Below are positions 51,201 to 55,753 of a stretch of 64,000 nt of DNA, one piece after another (positions within the stretch are counted from its first letter, which is position 1; each line of letters begins with the position of its first letter). The DNA comes from Nilaparvata lugens. Taxonomy: Eukaryota > Arthropoda > Insecta > Hemiptera > Delphacidae. A model generated the notes under the pieces. The model searched no databases, was not told the DNA's origin, and was given only the letters and a program-made list of their open reading frames with translations. Made by a program: the position numbers and the translations under genes. The stretch is from contig NC_052508.1 of NCBI RefSeq assembly GCF_014356525.2, positions 61,011,800 through 61,075,799 of the forward strand, read 5' to 3'.

Positions 51201-54200
51201 AAATAAAACGTTACACTGGAAAGATAATATATGTAAAGTATTAATTTTGTAATGAAAACTATTATTTTTACAGGATGAAAACGACAGTCTGCGCTGTCAA
51301 CTGGAAGCCTACAAGAACGAGATTGACATTGTCAGGTGTGATCTGAAGTCAGAGCTTGATCTCAAGGAGAAACAACTAAAACTAGTTCAGCAAACCTTGC
51401 AAGGAATGCAACAGGTAAATAACAAACAGTCATTTATTGTATTTTTCACTAGCAGGTAAATAGTGCTCCACAGTGGTCTAATTAAAAACTCGACCTACTG
51501 AAATATTGAAGAATTCAAAATAGGCCTATAACCATCCTCGGTAAATTGAGAATCAATATGAAAGATTTCAAGTTAATCATTCCAGTAGTTCAGACGTGAT
51601 GAAGCATCCTATGAAATTATAAGCCAATGCTCTACTTTATTATATCATAGATAATCATAATATTATTGTTTCGTTTTAAGAAAATTTAGTGAGAATAGGA
51701 AGGAAATATGAATGAAGCATCATTGTTTTCTCTCAACTTTTTTTCAAATTTTTATTCAAACTTCAACCGTATTACAACTTGATTTCCATTGAACATCTTA
51801 TTTGATATTAAAGTTCAGTTCTAACATAGAAAAGATAGCATAATAAGATATCCCGTGGTATAGTTTGTTCATGTTCCAAATATCAATGTTAACTGAAGAC
51901 GATTACTGTGGACTACTATCTATTATTACTGTTTTGTTGATATGAGAGTGTAAGAACGGCACAGTATGAGAAACTACCAGCGTCACATAGCTTCACCAAA
52001 AACAACTACTAGGACTATTGGCTTGAGTTAACAGTGGAATTTGCAATCCTTGAAAACGGAGCAAGAACCGATGGAGCTGGAGATGAAAGCTCAGATACCG
52101 CCAACAATGAATCTCCCGTTCAGAAGTTGTCTGAAAAGGACGCTCGACTTATAGGTAAATACTTGAGTTATTTGATCTATAGTGAGGCCCACGTTATAAT
52201 GGCAGTGTTTGATTAGCAATGGTATTGCTATCCTTGTCTATCAATCAACAAAGCGGATAGCGCTATCTCTTTCTCGCTTTGCTCTGTTGCCAGAACGTCT
52301 TTTAGCAATGTAAGATAATGAATCAATTATCAAAATATTTGATATTAATTATGAAAATTCATCATGAAATTATTGAAAAATATATTTGCTTGCTTAATAA
52401 AATATATTTGATTATTTTAAACGAGAATGAACCGTTAATATTACATCAGTAAACCTGTATAAGCTACCGTCTACAGAAGGCATTGACAAGACAGAGGATC
52501 GGCAACGTTTTTCTCCTATCTTTCTTCACTGCCATTATAACGTGGACCTCACTATTATAGTATCATTCCATTGAAATAGATTATAAGGAGAACATGATGA
52601 GTCAGCTAATACCGGCATAATAACCACCAACATAATTTGCCTCAATAATAAGTTGATTCTGATTATGAATACACTTTGGAAGCGAGAGTTTGTAATGGTT
52701 GATGAATAATTATTCTCAAGAAACTTGAATAGATTTAGGGTCTGGTTACACAGAGATCTATGGTCATAATAGACCTATACGATCCTACTCAAGTCACAGA
52801 ATGCAAACAGAATGGAAAGTTAGTATCAATCCAAACAATGCATTTTACACGACGCCAAGACTTGAGTGCACCAAGACCACGTCACGTGACTGCGCCATCT
52901 TCTCCTCTTCATTACCGCTATCCGGGTCTTTTGAAAGAGTCACGGCAGTGAACGAGACCGATTGACCCGGATCAGTAAAGTGATCAGTAAACTTAAGGTG
53001 TATCTTAAGGTGCGTACAGATATACGCGCCGCGAACATGAGAAATTCACTTTTAATCAGCTGACTATATCTGTATTTTTACAGAAACGGTAAGATACAGA
53101 TATAAAAAGCTTGGCATCAGCTGATTAAAAGTGAATTGCTCATGTTCGCGGCGCGTATATCTGTATGCACCTTAAGATATAATATATCGATATAGATATA
53201 ATACCTATAGGATCGAAGATCGCTCTCTGTGTGGCTGAGCCCTTAGGAAAGCTGTCAAGATGCATGTTTGTATAAACTACCAAATCAGATTATTGCTATC
53301 TATTAAAAATTCTGTCTCAGAAGTGATATTAAATTATACAAACAAGACTGTATAGACAACTTTGACAAAAATATTGAATGTTATAAATATCATAAGTAGG
53401 ACTGAATAGAGCGTTTCCATTGCTAAAAAAGAAGTTCATGCAGGGAACCCCCAAACTATGTTCCATATTGATAATTATTTTTGCTGAGTTTGATGCACAC
53501 ACAGGCCCTAAACTTGTTCATGGATAAATAAACCAATGATCAATCGACGGTTACATTACGGGTTTCAGTGATTTTTCAGCTTATAACTATCTTCAGATGG
53601 AAATTACTGAGTTATTGCAGTTATTCAAATGTCAATGAATTAATAACTATTATTGAACGAAAATACAAACTAAATGCTGTAAATCACCCCGAATAATTCT
53701 GCTACTGCAAATATTGACAACAGGTTAAACAGCTAGATGGAAATTCGATGAGCGCTACTATTCAAAAATTATTTGTCAGCCCGAGAATATTGAATATTGT
53801 TCCCGGACTGATAAATAATTTTTTAATAGTACCGCTCATCGAATTTTCATCTAGCTGTTTACCCTGTTCTCTATATTTTCAGTAGCAGAAGTCTTCGGGG
53901 TGATTTACAGCATTTAATTTGGATTCTCGTTTAATAATAATAATTATCATAACTATATGTTTGCAGAACTGGCCTCAAGCACACATCGTTCCAAAGTAAG
54001 AACAGATTCTGCAATTCGTTCTGAAAGTAACTTCTCACAAACCTTAGTTGTTTGCTTTATTCTAATCTAAAGCATCACACTCTATTGTTAGAAAATGTGT
54101 ATTTTATGGGTAAGTTTATTGGTTAATAGTCTATTTTCAATGAAGTAGAGATCTATAGTACGCATGATACTTGTTTAATCAATGATATTATTTGCAGGAC

Positions 54201-54424
54201 TGATATCAGTGTTCCTACATGTGCACCCATTCGGAGCCGGCGTTGACTACATCTGGTCGTTCCTGCACAAAATGGACTCCACCATCAAGCCCAATGAAGT
54301 GGAGGTGCTAATGTCCAAGTTCCCCACTGTATTTCATCAGCAACTTTCCGGTATAGGAGCACACATGGAACGCAGATGGAGCTTCGGTGGTTTCAAAAAC
54401 GAATCACCAAAAGATAAAGTATGA
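22315..54424 (+). CDS. ENOX: Ecto-NOX disulfide-thiol exchanger (ENOX1/2-like), 14 exons
   Basis: Coding exons: 22315-22354, 25121-25192, 26430-26639, 27682-27865, 29500-29767, 31822-32047, 32790-32915, 34953-35186, 37859-38071, 43094-43200, 48142-48273, 51274-51414, about 52124-52154 and 54198-54424. All phases join, giving 736 residues. Order: a Met/Pro/Gly-rich N-terminus, an Arg-Asp tract (about 125-165), CKSC (296-299), an RRM (about 320-395; RNP2-like KTIFVGGLP, RNP1-like KKFCHIRYV), the family block LHVDFAQARDDQYEWEC, a coiled coil, an acidic EEMEVSDSEDD patch, and C-terminal FLHVHPFGAGVDYIWS. HVH (669-671) corresponds to the copper-binding HVH reported for human ENOX2. Family members are described as surface hydroquinone/NADH oxidases with disulfide exchange activity, but the RRM leaves an RNA role open. 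Human ENOX1 is about 640 residues. The exon 13 start is uncertain. Confidence 0.93.
22780..24692 (-). mobile_element. Decayed LINE in ENOX intron 1
   Basis: On the minus strand, 24692 to about 24028 encodes an N-terminal RT stretch (FFKTSRIVPVFKKGN, GFRVGRSTVGAVDHVAERIY, LSRAFDCVDHGILLRKL). About 23697-23400 contains a piece with MVNDLDDHGSSLMFADDTSL, the catalytic DD box. About 23108-22815 encodes a C-terminal piece (VLRLPKSVVRIL, LAHCTHIFARLGLLYLVYV). Frames are broken, and another repeat (about 23590-23840) interrupts it. It is the same superfamily as the LINE at 59-61 kb (VLRLQKRALRII, LAHCRPLFI). Confidence 0.8.
23590..23835. repeat. Repeat inserted in the LINE, shared with 25330-25480
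   Basis: CCCTGGATG, GCTATATGACTG, CATCTTGATCTTA and ATCCATCCAGC occur in the same order at about 25335-25435, so both are copies of one dispersed repeat, likely a LINE 3' UTR. Confidence 0.55.
24931..25067. mobile_element. Foldback element with CCGAAACATG core, next to ENOX exon 2
   Basis: The left arm ATCTCAGTACCTTCTAAATT, followed by ATTTTGTCACAGCATGTTTCGG, pairs with the right arm CCGAAACATGTTGTGACAAA, followed by ATAATTTAAAAGGGTACTAAG. The centre is ACTTGAAAATGGCTTTAATG. It ends about 50 bp before the exon 2 acceptor. Confidence 0.8.
25121..25192 (+). CDS. ENOX: ENOX exon 2 (Pro-rich)
   Basis: Acceptor TTTATTTCAG, donor AAG|GTAAAT. It encodes SVPPPPPPSMGPHMQMALMG. The acceptor lies about 50 bp after a foldback element, and the donor is followed within 15 bp by an AT microsatellite. 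Confidence 0.8.
25201..25260. repeat. (AT)n microsatellite
   Basis: About 50 bp of uninterrupted TA units starting some 13 bp after the exon 2 donor of ENOX. Confidence 0.95.
25330..25610 (+). mobile_element. LINE 3'-end fragment
   Basis: 3' UTR-like sequence related to 23590-23780, ending CAATAAAATGATTTGATTTA. No ORF remains. Confidence 0.5.
25980..26420 (+). mobile_element. Two tandem LINE 3'-UTR copies
   Basis: TTCCCTTTTTC...ACTGTTATACCCTCTACCAGCCTATTAGAAAGG and TTGGCTAGGTATTTTTCC occur twice, about 185 bp apart, followed by an AT-rich tail ending TTGAATTGAATAAAATTATT. The ACCATAGTTGGCTAGG motif is also in the 3' UTR of the LINE at 2.9-4.7 kb, so they share a family. Confidence 0.65.
26430..26639 (+). 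CDS. ENOX: ENOX exon 3 (Met/Pro/Gly-rich)
   Basis: Acceptor TGTTATAG, donor CTA|GTGAGT; 210 nt. It encodes HQLGPALMHGQMVPPMMG and continues in similar composition, ending NKNKPPMPLT. It is GC-rich against a very AT-rich background. Confidence 0.85.
26666..26955. mobile_element. Family-A MITE
   Basis: It starts CATAGAGCAAAGATAG and ends CTTATGTTATCTTTTCTCTG, with the internal family blocks CTCAAGCCGATAGTCC and GCTAGTAGTCTCTCGTACC. It is diverged from the 28.9 kb copy and sits about 25 bp after the ENOX exon 3 donor. Confidence 0.7.
27230..27283. repeat. (AT)n microsatellite
   Basis: About 50 bp of AT units with a single phase break, in ENOX intron 3. Confidence 0.95.
27682..27865 (+). CDS. 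ENOX: ENOX exon 4 (Arg-Asp tract)
   Basis: Acceptor TGTAATTTTCAG, donor AAG|GTATTG. It begins SEEMNRNAANLQDDVVIEIV and then runs into alternating RD/RE dipeptides (DRDLRDRDKDRD, RDRGRDRERDRR), a low-complexity charged tract. Confidence 0.85.
27960..28530 (+). mobile_element. Decayed LINE C-terminal fragment
   Basis: The stretch at 28190-28335 encodes LKHKSKEFSCISVPRSQTDT, then GPYYSGLKLFNCLPERIRLC, a typical CR1-like C-terminal block (YY.G.KLFN.LP). Surrounding frames are broken. It lies in ENOX intron 4. Confidence 0.65.
28540..28862. mobile_element. Partial family-E MITE
   Basis: It shares internal text with 52260-52540 (GATCGCGCTATCC, GTATCAGCTATCC, AATCGGCAACGTTGTTCT) and ends CACTGTCATTATAACGTGGG. 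The left end is missing. Confidence 0.6.
28874..29136. mobile_element. Family-A MITE, best copy
   Basis: CATAGAGAAACAATGGCGTA...GATATCCCATGGTATAGGG at the left is mirrored by CCCTATACCATGGGATATC...GCTATTGTTTCTCTATG at the right. TACTAG lies on both outer sides, which is a possible target duplication. About 263 bp, no ORF. Confidence 0.85.
29191..29409. mobile_element. Family-E MITE, complete 219-bp copy
   Basis: TATAGTGAGGTTCACGTTAT at the left and ATAACGTGGACCTCACTATA at the right are inverted repeats of about 25 bp. The interior holds GCCGATTCTCTG and GACAAGGATAGC, shared with the longer copies at 38.2 and 52.2 kb. Confidence 0.85.
29500..29767 (+). CDS. ENOX: ENOX exon 5 (Met/Pro/Gly-rich)
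   Basis: Acceptor TGCCGTTAG, donor CAG|GTACGA. It continues the RD tract (RDDRDLRESTTSS) into GGGGSLRENGASPSMQG and then PPPPWAAAMMGGMPGYSAAM, ending MMMGQ. Confidence 0.85.
29830..30520 (+). mobile_element. LINE C-terminal fragment, same family as 3.3 kb RT
   Basis: A 112-codon ORF (29877-30215) begins NKPRLHPTNLLFEEFNVMTV and contains RQLIYICTRFINELPFD. It aligns with the C-terminus of the RT at 3300-4559 ([36 protein letters not shown]). A 3' UTR with an AAATAAATGATT tail follows to about 30520. It is a strongly 5'-truncated copy in ENOX intron 5. Confidence 0.8.
30866..31592. repeat. Dispersed repeat with CACCGAGCTTCGCTCG and GTTTTCGAGATCCG blocks
   Basis: It starts GGGGCACCGAGCTTCGCTCG and ends in GTGAAAATCGTTAGAGCCG, CGAGATCCGTTGAACAT and AATTTGCTCGCTTAATATAA. 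It has the look of a common insect interspersed repeat. Related ends occur near 33720 and 34570. Confidence 0.5.
31822..32047 (+). CDS. ENOX: ENOX exon 6 (CKSC and start of RRM)
   Basis: Acceptor GTCGTTTACAG, donor ACTG|GTACGA. It encodes IIHCKSCTLFPPNPNLPPPT and GCKTIFVGGLPENAT, almost identical to vertebrate ENOX1/2. Confidence 0.93.
32408..32560. mobile_element. Foldback MITE, TTATTATTAAACGAAAATCC ends
   Basis: The left part TTATTATTAAACGAAAATCC, then CAATTAAATGCTGCAAATCACCCC, pairs with GGGGTGATTTGCAGCATTTA, then ATTGGGATTTTCGTTTAATAATA. The centre has CTACTGCAAATATTGACAAC. The second copy is at 53640-53945. Confidence 0.85.
32790..32915 (+). CDS. ENOX: ENOX exon 7 (RRM core)
   Basis: Acceptor AATTTGCAG, donor TCAG|GTATGT. 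It encodes EEMIREIFGRCGEMLTVRLS, NKKFCHIRYVHE and VDEALYFSG, covering the RNP1-like strand. Confidence 0.93.
33575..34456. mobile_element. 880-bp foldback with nested repeat
   Basis: The arms (AATAGAAAGAAAAATAAAAA, CTAGTACCCTTTTTAAATTA, CACTTGAAAATGGCATCAAT and AATACTGCTGGAAGATTCTT) recur inverted at 34310-34456. The middle holds the repeat starting GACCGAGCGAAGTGAGG at 33720. It belongs to the CGAAAC-core group, although here the core reads CTGAAACATGTTGTGA on the minus strand. It lies in ENOX intron 7. Confidence 0.8.
34600..34930. repeat. Diverged direct duplication before ENOX exon 8
   Basis: ATGACACATTCAAGTACA...CAATATACATTGTGTGTCTTGAATA at about 34617-34658 recurs as ATGACGCATTCATGCACA (34802) and CAATATACATTGTATGTCTC (34901-34920). 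A TATC tetranucleotide run sits at 34886-34902. Confidence 0.5.
34953..35186 (+). CDS. ENOX: ENOX exon 8 (family signature block)
   Basis: Acceptor TTTTGGTGTTTAG, donor AAGA|GTAAGC. It encodes YKMRIGSHTDLAHSGRLHVD, FAQARDDQYEWECRQRQAQR and PPPVVHYTDHEASLVVDKIK. It is very GC-rich with no frame disruption. Confidence 0.93.
35314..35514. mobile_element. Foldback element with CCGAAACTAGTTGTT arms
   Basis: AAAACAAAACAAAATCTTAT, GCACCCTTTATTTATAAA and AACAACTAGTTTCGGTGATA pair with TATCACCGAAACTAGTTGTT, TTTAAATAAAGGGTGCTTGA and AGATTTTATTTTGTTTTAT. The loop is about 25 bp. Confidence 0.8.
35640..36020 (-). mobile_element. LINE C-terminal fragment
   Basis: The minus strand encodes THEYNTRHKNTFSKYHRLTL, then YEGKPSYIRGWSS, and after a break NIGNKMYQVLTIRLQEILTI, a CR1-like C-terminus. 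Stops interrupt it. It lies in ENOX intron 8. Confidence 0.65.
36477..37066. mobile_element. TTAA-flanked MITE, second copy (larger)
   Basis: TTAA at 36473-36476, then GGGCCGGTTTCCGAGCTCGG and AAACAGCTGGAGTCAG. The right end GAACTTGGCTAAATCCCGAG ...AACCGGCATTTA is diverged. An unrelated stretch at about 36675-36900 fills the middle, with a dispersed motif (AGGCTCACGCCCAAAACGG) also seen near 27370 and 30960. Confidence 0.75.
37292..37733. mobile_element. 440-bp foldback element (ACAATTG/CCAATTGGCG ends)
   Basis: AGCCTAGTTTATACGATGCC, followed by AATTGGCGAGACAATTGTC, is mirrored by GACAACTGTCTCGCCAATTG, followed by GCGATGTGTAAAGTAGGCTT. The interior has further CAATTG-rich inverted blocks. 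No ORF. It ends about 125 bp before ENOX exon 9. Confidence 0.75.
37859..38071 (+). CDS. ENOX: ENOX exon 9
   Basis: Acceptor TCTGCTTCAG, donor CAGT|GTAAGT. It encodes DETFTKAMQVVITWLERGDC, NTFYSMIQTTNSHVRRLL and KAKDLMKGRMHGIIMQ, matching the ENOX middle region. Confidence 0.93.
38274..38530. mobile_element. Family-A MITE nested in family E
   Basis: CATAGAGAAACGATAGCATA at the left and GCTATTGTTTCTCTATG at the right, with the blocks GTCGCAACTTTTACTGTTAT and CTCAAATTGTGCCATTC. It is very close to the copy at 28874-29136, so it is fairly recent. Confidence 0.85.
38602..38776. mobile_element. Near-perfect foldback nested in family E
   Basis: AATATTGTCCAAAAATATCA, CAAATCTATTTCAAAATTAG, ATACATGTTT and CACCTATGATGTCATCTTC are repeated inverted at 38695-38776 with few mismatches, loop about 15 bp. 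Confidence 0.85.
39350..40205. mobile_element. 855-bp element with about 270-bp inverted repeats
   Basis: The left arm runs GTGTGCTTGCAATATATATT, TACATAAGAGAAGTCCAGAA, AGAGTGGCCCGAAAAC, CAAATCTCGTAATCGGACAG and AAATGAGATCATTCG. The right arm carries all of these inverted in the same order, ending ATTGCATGCACC. The centre (about 39665-39895) is unique with no ORF. Confidence 0.85.
40206..43093. other. ENOX intron 9, remainder
   Basis: AT-rich and noncoding apart from the foldback at 42462-42610. No RNA gene or LINE coding remnant recognised. Confidence 0.4.
42462..42610. mobile_element. Foldback element with GTCGAAACGATCGTCAC core, second copy
   Basis: AACTTGAATTTTAAAAACAC and AGTGAAAATGCACTT are inverted at the right end. 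The core AGTGATGACCCACAACAGGT, followed by CGAAACGATCGTCACTA, is nearly identical to the copy at 12076-12110. Confidence 0.75.
43094..43200 (+). CDS. ENOX: ENOX exon 10
   Basis: Acceptor TTCCTAAAG, donor ACG|GTAGGT. It encodes FSQIERVFICASHKKVWDHF and TKPQRKNIEMWKKQAT, matching the KAWDHFSKAQRKNID block of the family. Confidence 0.92.
43541..43880. repeat. Two-copy tandem duplication in ENOX intron 10
   Basis: AAGTTGATCTCTCCACTTAT, CTACAATACATAT, ACTCATCATTAAAATAATAT and TGGAAGAG recur about 195 bp later with scattered changes, ending in TTTGTCCAAAAATA in both copies. Confidence 0.75.
43881..44720. other. ENOX intron 10, no feature recognised
   Basis: AT-rich; nothing supported. Confidence 0.4.
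44721..45030. repeat. Tandem duplication, unit about 155-160 bp
   Basis: GAAATACAAAATATAAAATG, TCAGGTATGTTTTATTGTAA and CAACAACTGTTGTTATCCGA recur in two consecutive units, both ending CAACCTCAGTAGA. The copies differ mainly by one short internal deletion (AACTATTTG). Confidence 0.9.
45649..45782. mobile_element. Short MITE, AGGCCCAGTCACAC ends
   Basis: AGGCCCAGTCACACAAAA at the left and TTATGTGAAACTGAGCCT at the right are imperfect inverted repeats. The inner AGAGAAGCCTTCT is shared with the element at 56307-56468. Confidence 0.55.
46068..46342. repeat. Tandem duplication, unit about 138 bp
   Basis: TTTTTTCAATTCAAATTTAT, GTATGTAGGTACCTTAACCT and CCACTAGAAACTCCTTCACT occur twice in direct order, with almost no differences. 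Confidence 0.9.
46343..48141. other. ENOX intron 10, distal part
   Basis: It holds a half foldback at about 46930-47000 (ACCCTTTTATTTTCTTATAC, CGCGACCGGTTTCGGTTATT) and a foldback at 47749-47876. Otherwise AT-rich with no gene. Confidence 0.45.
47749..47876. mobile_element. Foldback element, relative of 12497-12669
   Basis: AAACACAATAAAATGTATTA near the left and GATTTTATTATGTTTCAA at the right are inverted. The centre has AGCACAACACAACTAGGTTC and GTGTTGTGATAAAATAAAAG. Confidence 0.6.
48142..48273 (+). CDS. ENOX: ENOX exon 11 (acidic patch)
   Basis: Acceptor TGTTCATTCAG, donor AAG|GTATGG; 44 codons. It encodes EEMEVSDSEDDGPRKKPRK, matching the EEMEMSDDE stretch of vertebrate ENOX and followed by a basic run. 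Confidence 0.9.
48319..48440. mobile_element. Partial family-E MITE
   Basis: CAGTGACGTCCACGTTTTGA, TGGCAGTGGAGATAGATGGG and GCCGATTCTCTGCC match the family-E left end; the right end is absent. Confidence 0.55.
48480..48650. repeat. GC-rich repeat with TTCGAGACGAAGTCGAGAAC
   Basis: CTCGAGATCGCGG, TTCGAGACGAAGTCGAGAAC and CCCGAGTTGCGAACGCTATT form short inverted blocks. The minus-strand ORFs are a by-product of the GC content. Confidence 0.4.
48651..51273. other. ENOX intron 11, remainder
   Basis: No gene seen. A short inverted-repeat element at about 49365-49425 has AACCATATAGAGAAAACATT-type ends. The block at 50600-51180 (GTCGACAATGAGATCTG, GCACACGTCTAGAGCGGAGG) is more GC-rich than its surroundings and could be a degraded element, but no family was recognised. 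Confidence 0.4.
51274..51414 (+). CDS. ENOX: ENOX exon 12 (coiled coil)
   Basis: Acceptor TTTTTACAG, donor CAG|GTAAAT; 47 codons. It encodes DENDSLRCQLEAYKNEIDIV and QTLQGMQQ, matching EENDSLRWQLDAYRNEV and QTMQGMQQ of the family. Confidence 0.92.
51824..52043. mobile_element. Family-A MITE truncated at ENOX exon 13
   Basis: It starts CATAGAAAAGATAGCATAAT and carries AGAAACTACCAGCGTCACAT, GACTATTGGCTTGAGTTAAC and AGTGGAATTTG. The final 35-45 bp with the right terminal repeat are absent and coding sequence follows directly. Confidence 0.75.
52124..52154 (+). CDS. ENOX: ENOX exon 13 (start uncertain)
   Basis: The donor ATAG|GTAAAT at 52154 is clear, and KLSEKDARLIG aligns with LKSEKEALLIG. 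The only acceptor with matching phase is CTCCCGTTCAG at 52113-52123. Upstream in the same frame, from 52044, lies LENGARTDGAGDESSDTANN, which resembles the family's weakly conserved VETNGHSHED stretch, so the ancestral exon was probably longer. Confidence 0.6.
52179..52556. mobile_element. Family-E MITE right after ENOX exon 13
   Basis: TATAGTGAGGCCCACGTTAT at the left and ATAACGTGGACCTCACTATT at the right. The interior has GTTATTGCTATCC-type and CGGATAGCGCTATC blocks. It starts 25 bp after the exon 13 donor. Confidence 0.85.
53009..53171. mobile_element. TTAA-flanked foldback MITE
   Basis: TTAA at 53005-53008 and 53172-53175. GGTGCGTACAGATATACGCG, followed by CCGCGAACATGAG, pairs with CTCATGTTCGCGGCGCGTAT, followed by ATCTGTATGCACC. 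A second inner pair is TTCACTTTTAATCAGCTGA/TCAGCTGATTAAAAGTGAA. Confidence 0.9.
53640..53945. mobile_element. Foldback MITE, TTATTATTAAACGAAAATCC family, longer copy
   Basis: The outer arms resemble 32408-32560 (AACGAAAATACAAACTAAAT, GCTGTAAATCACCCCG). It has an additional central palindrome: TCGATGAGCGCTACTATTCA and TTTGTCAGCCCGAGAATATT pair with the sequence at 53790-53845. Confidence 0.8.
54198..54424 (+). CDS. ENOX: ENOX exon 14 (C-terminus)
   Basis: Acceptor TTATTTGCAG; stop TGA at 54422-54424. It encodes LISVFLHVHPFGAGVDYIWS, KPNEVEVLMSKFPTVF and HMERRWSFGGF, the conserved end of ENOX with the HVH motif. Confidence 0.93.
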
Positions 54425-54439
54425 AACGGACATATCAGT

Positions 54440-54760
54440 GGCACAAAAAGTGGCCACACAATGTAGTTTGATACTAAGAATAAGTGACTGAAAAAGTTCT
54501 TCACAAAAATGTTGTGTAAAACGGAGAATAAGTGACTGAAAAATTTCCTCATAAGATGTAGTGTGAAACTAACAAAAAAGTGGCCGAAAAGTTTAAGTGT
54601 GAAGAGAACGGGACTATTTTAATATTGGACTTAATCTCTACAAATTTAAATGACTATTTACTTTGGTGACACAAAAGTTCACCAAAATATGTAGTGTAAA
54701 ACTAAGAATAAATTACACAAGTTGTAGTGTGAAACTAACAAAAAAGTGGTCGAAAAATTA
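54440..54760 (+). repeat. Degenerate repeats in ENOX 3' UTR
   Basis: Short units recur: AAGTGGCCACACAATGTAGT, ACTAAGAATAAGTGACTGAA, GAGAATAAGTGACTGAAAAA, ATGTAGTGTGAAACTAACAA, AAAAAGTGGCCGAAAAG, AACTAAGAATAAATTACACA and AAAAAGTGGTCGAAAAATT. No frame is kept across the units. Confidence 0.7.
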
Positions 54761-55022
54761 ACTTGTGAGGTGGAAAAGAATTATTATGATGTTGGACTTA
54801 CTGTCTACAACTCTAGTCTTTGCCGGAAAGTTGTCTTGCTCCTTTTATTAAGTAAAAGATATTAAAAGAAATCCAGAAATGAAATCAAAATACCTGATAT
54901 CGATTCATCAGTATACTTGCTCACATTTTTTTTCGTTGCGTATCTATACATTAATTTTCATTTCACAGTGTAGTATTTTTTTTTGTAGTGTTGTAGATTT
55001 CAAATCATGTGATATTTTAAGT

Positions 55023-55045
55023 TTAATAAAATCAATTGATTTGAT
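55023..55045 (+). terminator. Likely ENOX polyadenylation signal
   Basis: TTTAATAAAATCAATTG gives AATAAA at about 55025, some 600 bp after the stop. An earlier AATAAA at about 54707 is an alternative. Confidence 0.5.
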
Positions 55046-55207
55046 ACTCTAACAAAATTGTTATTTTATGTCTCAAACGCCTGAACTATGACTAGATTGA
55101 AATAGGTACATTATTCGTCATTATTTAATGAAATTACAAACTAAAATGTATTGATTATTAGTCATTAATATTATTATCCTTATCTATCTTCAATTATTAT
55201 CTTATTT

Positions 55208-55365
55208 ATCTATCCTTATCTAGCTCCGCGACTGCATTTAATATTACATCAGATATACCGGTATCAGCTACCCTTTAAGAAGGCAGTGGCAAGGCAAAGA
55301 ATCAGCAACGCTGTTCTATCTTTCTCCACTGCAGCTATTGTCATGTATACCTCTATACTATATAA
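55208..55365. mobile_element. Partial family-E MITE
   Basis: ATATTACATCAGATATACCG, GTATCAGCTACCCTT and GCAACGCTGTTCTATCTTTC match the right half of family E at 52440-52550. Confidence 0.6.
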
Positions 55366-55567
55366 ATTATCAATACTAAACATTTATTCATGAATCCATC
55401 AATGAACAGATAAATAATATAGAAAGGAAAATAACATAATATATTAACAATCATGCTTTTAAACTATAACACAACTAATTTATTTTCGATACCATAGAAC
55501 AACAAAGATACATTTTACAGTGTTTGTTAGAGTACTCTTCAAGAGAAAAAACATGTTGCAAGTATGT

Positions 55568-55753
55568 TCACCATCTGGCACGCATAATACCGGCCAACTT
55601 ATTATAATCGGCCAAATGCCTGAAGACAATTCGACTGAGCCGCCATTTGTAGACAGTGCCCCTGGGCCGAGAGGTGACCGCACACCTATAGATGGCATTG
55701 TGCCATCTGTTGATGTCCCCTGGAAGCTGAGTCATCTCCTCGAGAGCCGCCTC
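55568..55753 (-). CDS. mRpS14: mRpS14 last exon
   Basis: Minus-strand acceptor TTTTTTGATCAG; TGA stop at 55568-55570; 61 codons plus stop. It contains [20 protein letters not shown]. Confidence 0.9.
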   Translation of the reverse strand, partial: EAALEEMTQLPGDINRWHNAIYRCAVTSRPRGTVYKWRLSRIVFRHLADYNKLAGIMRARW

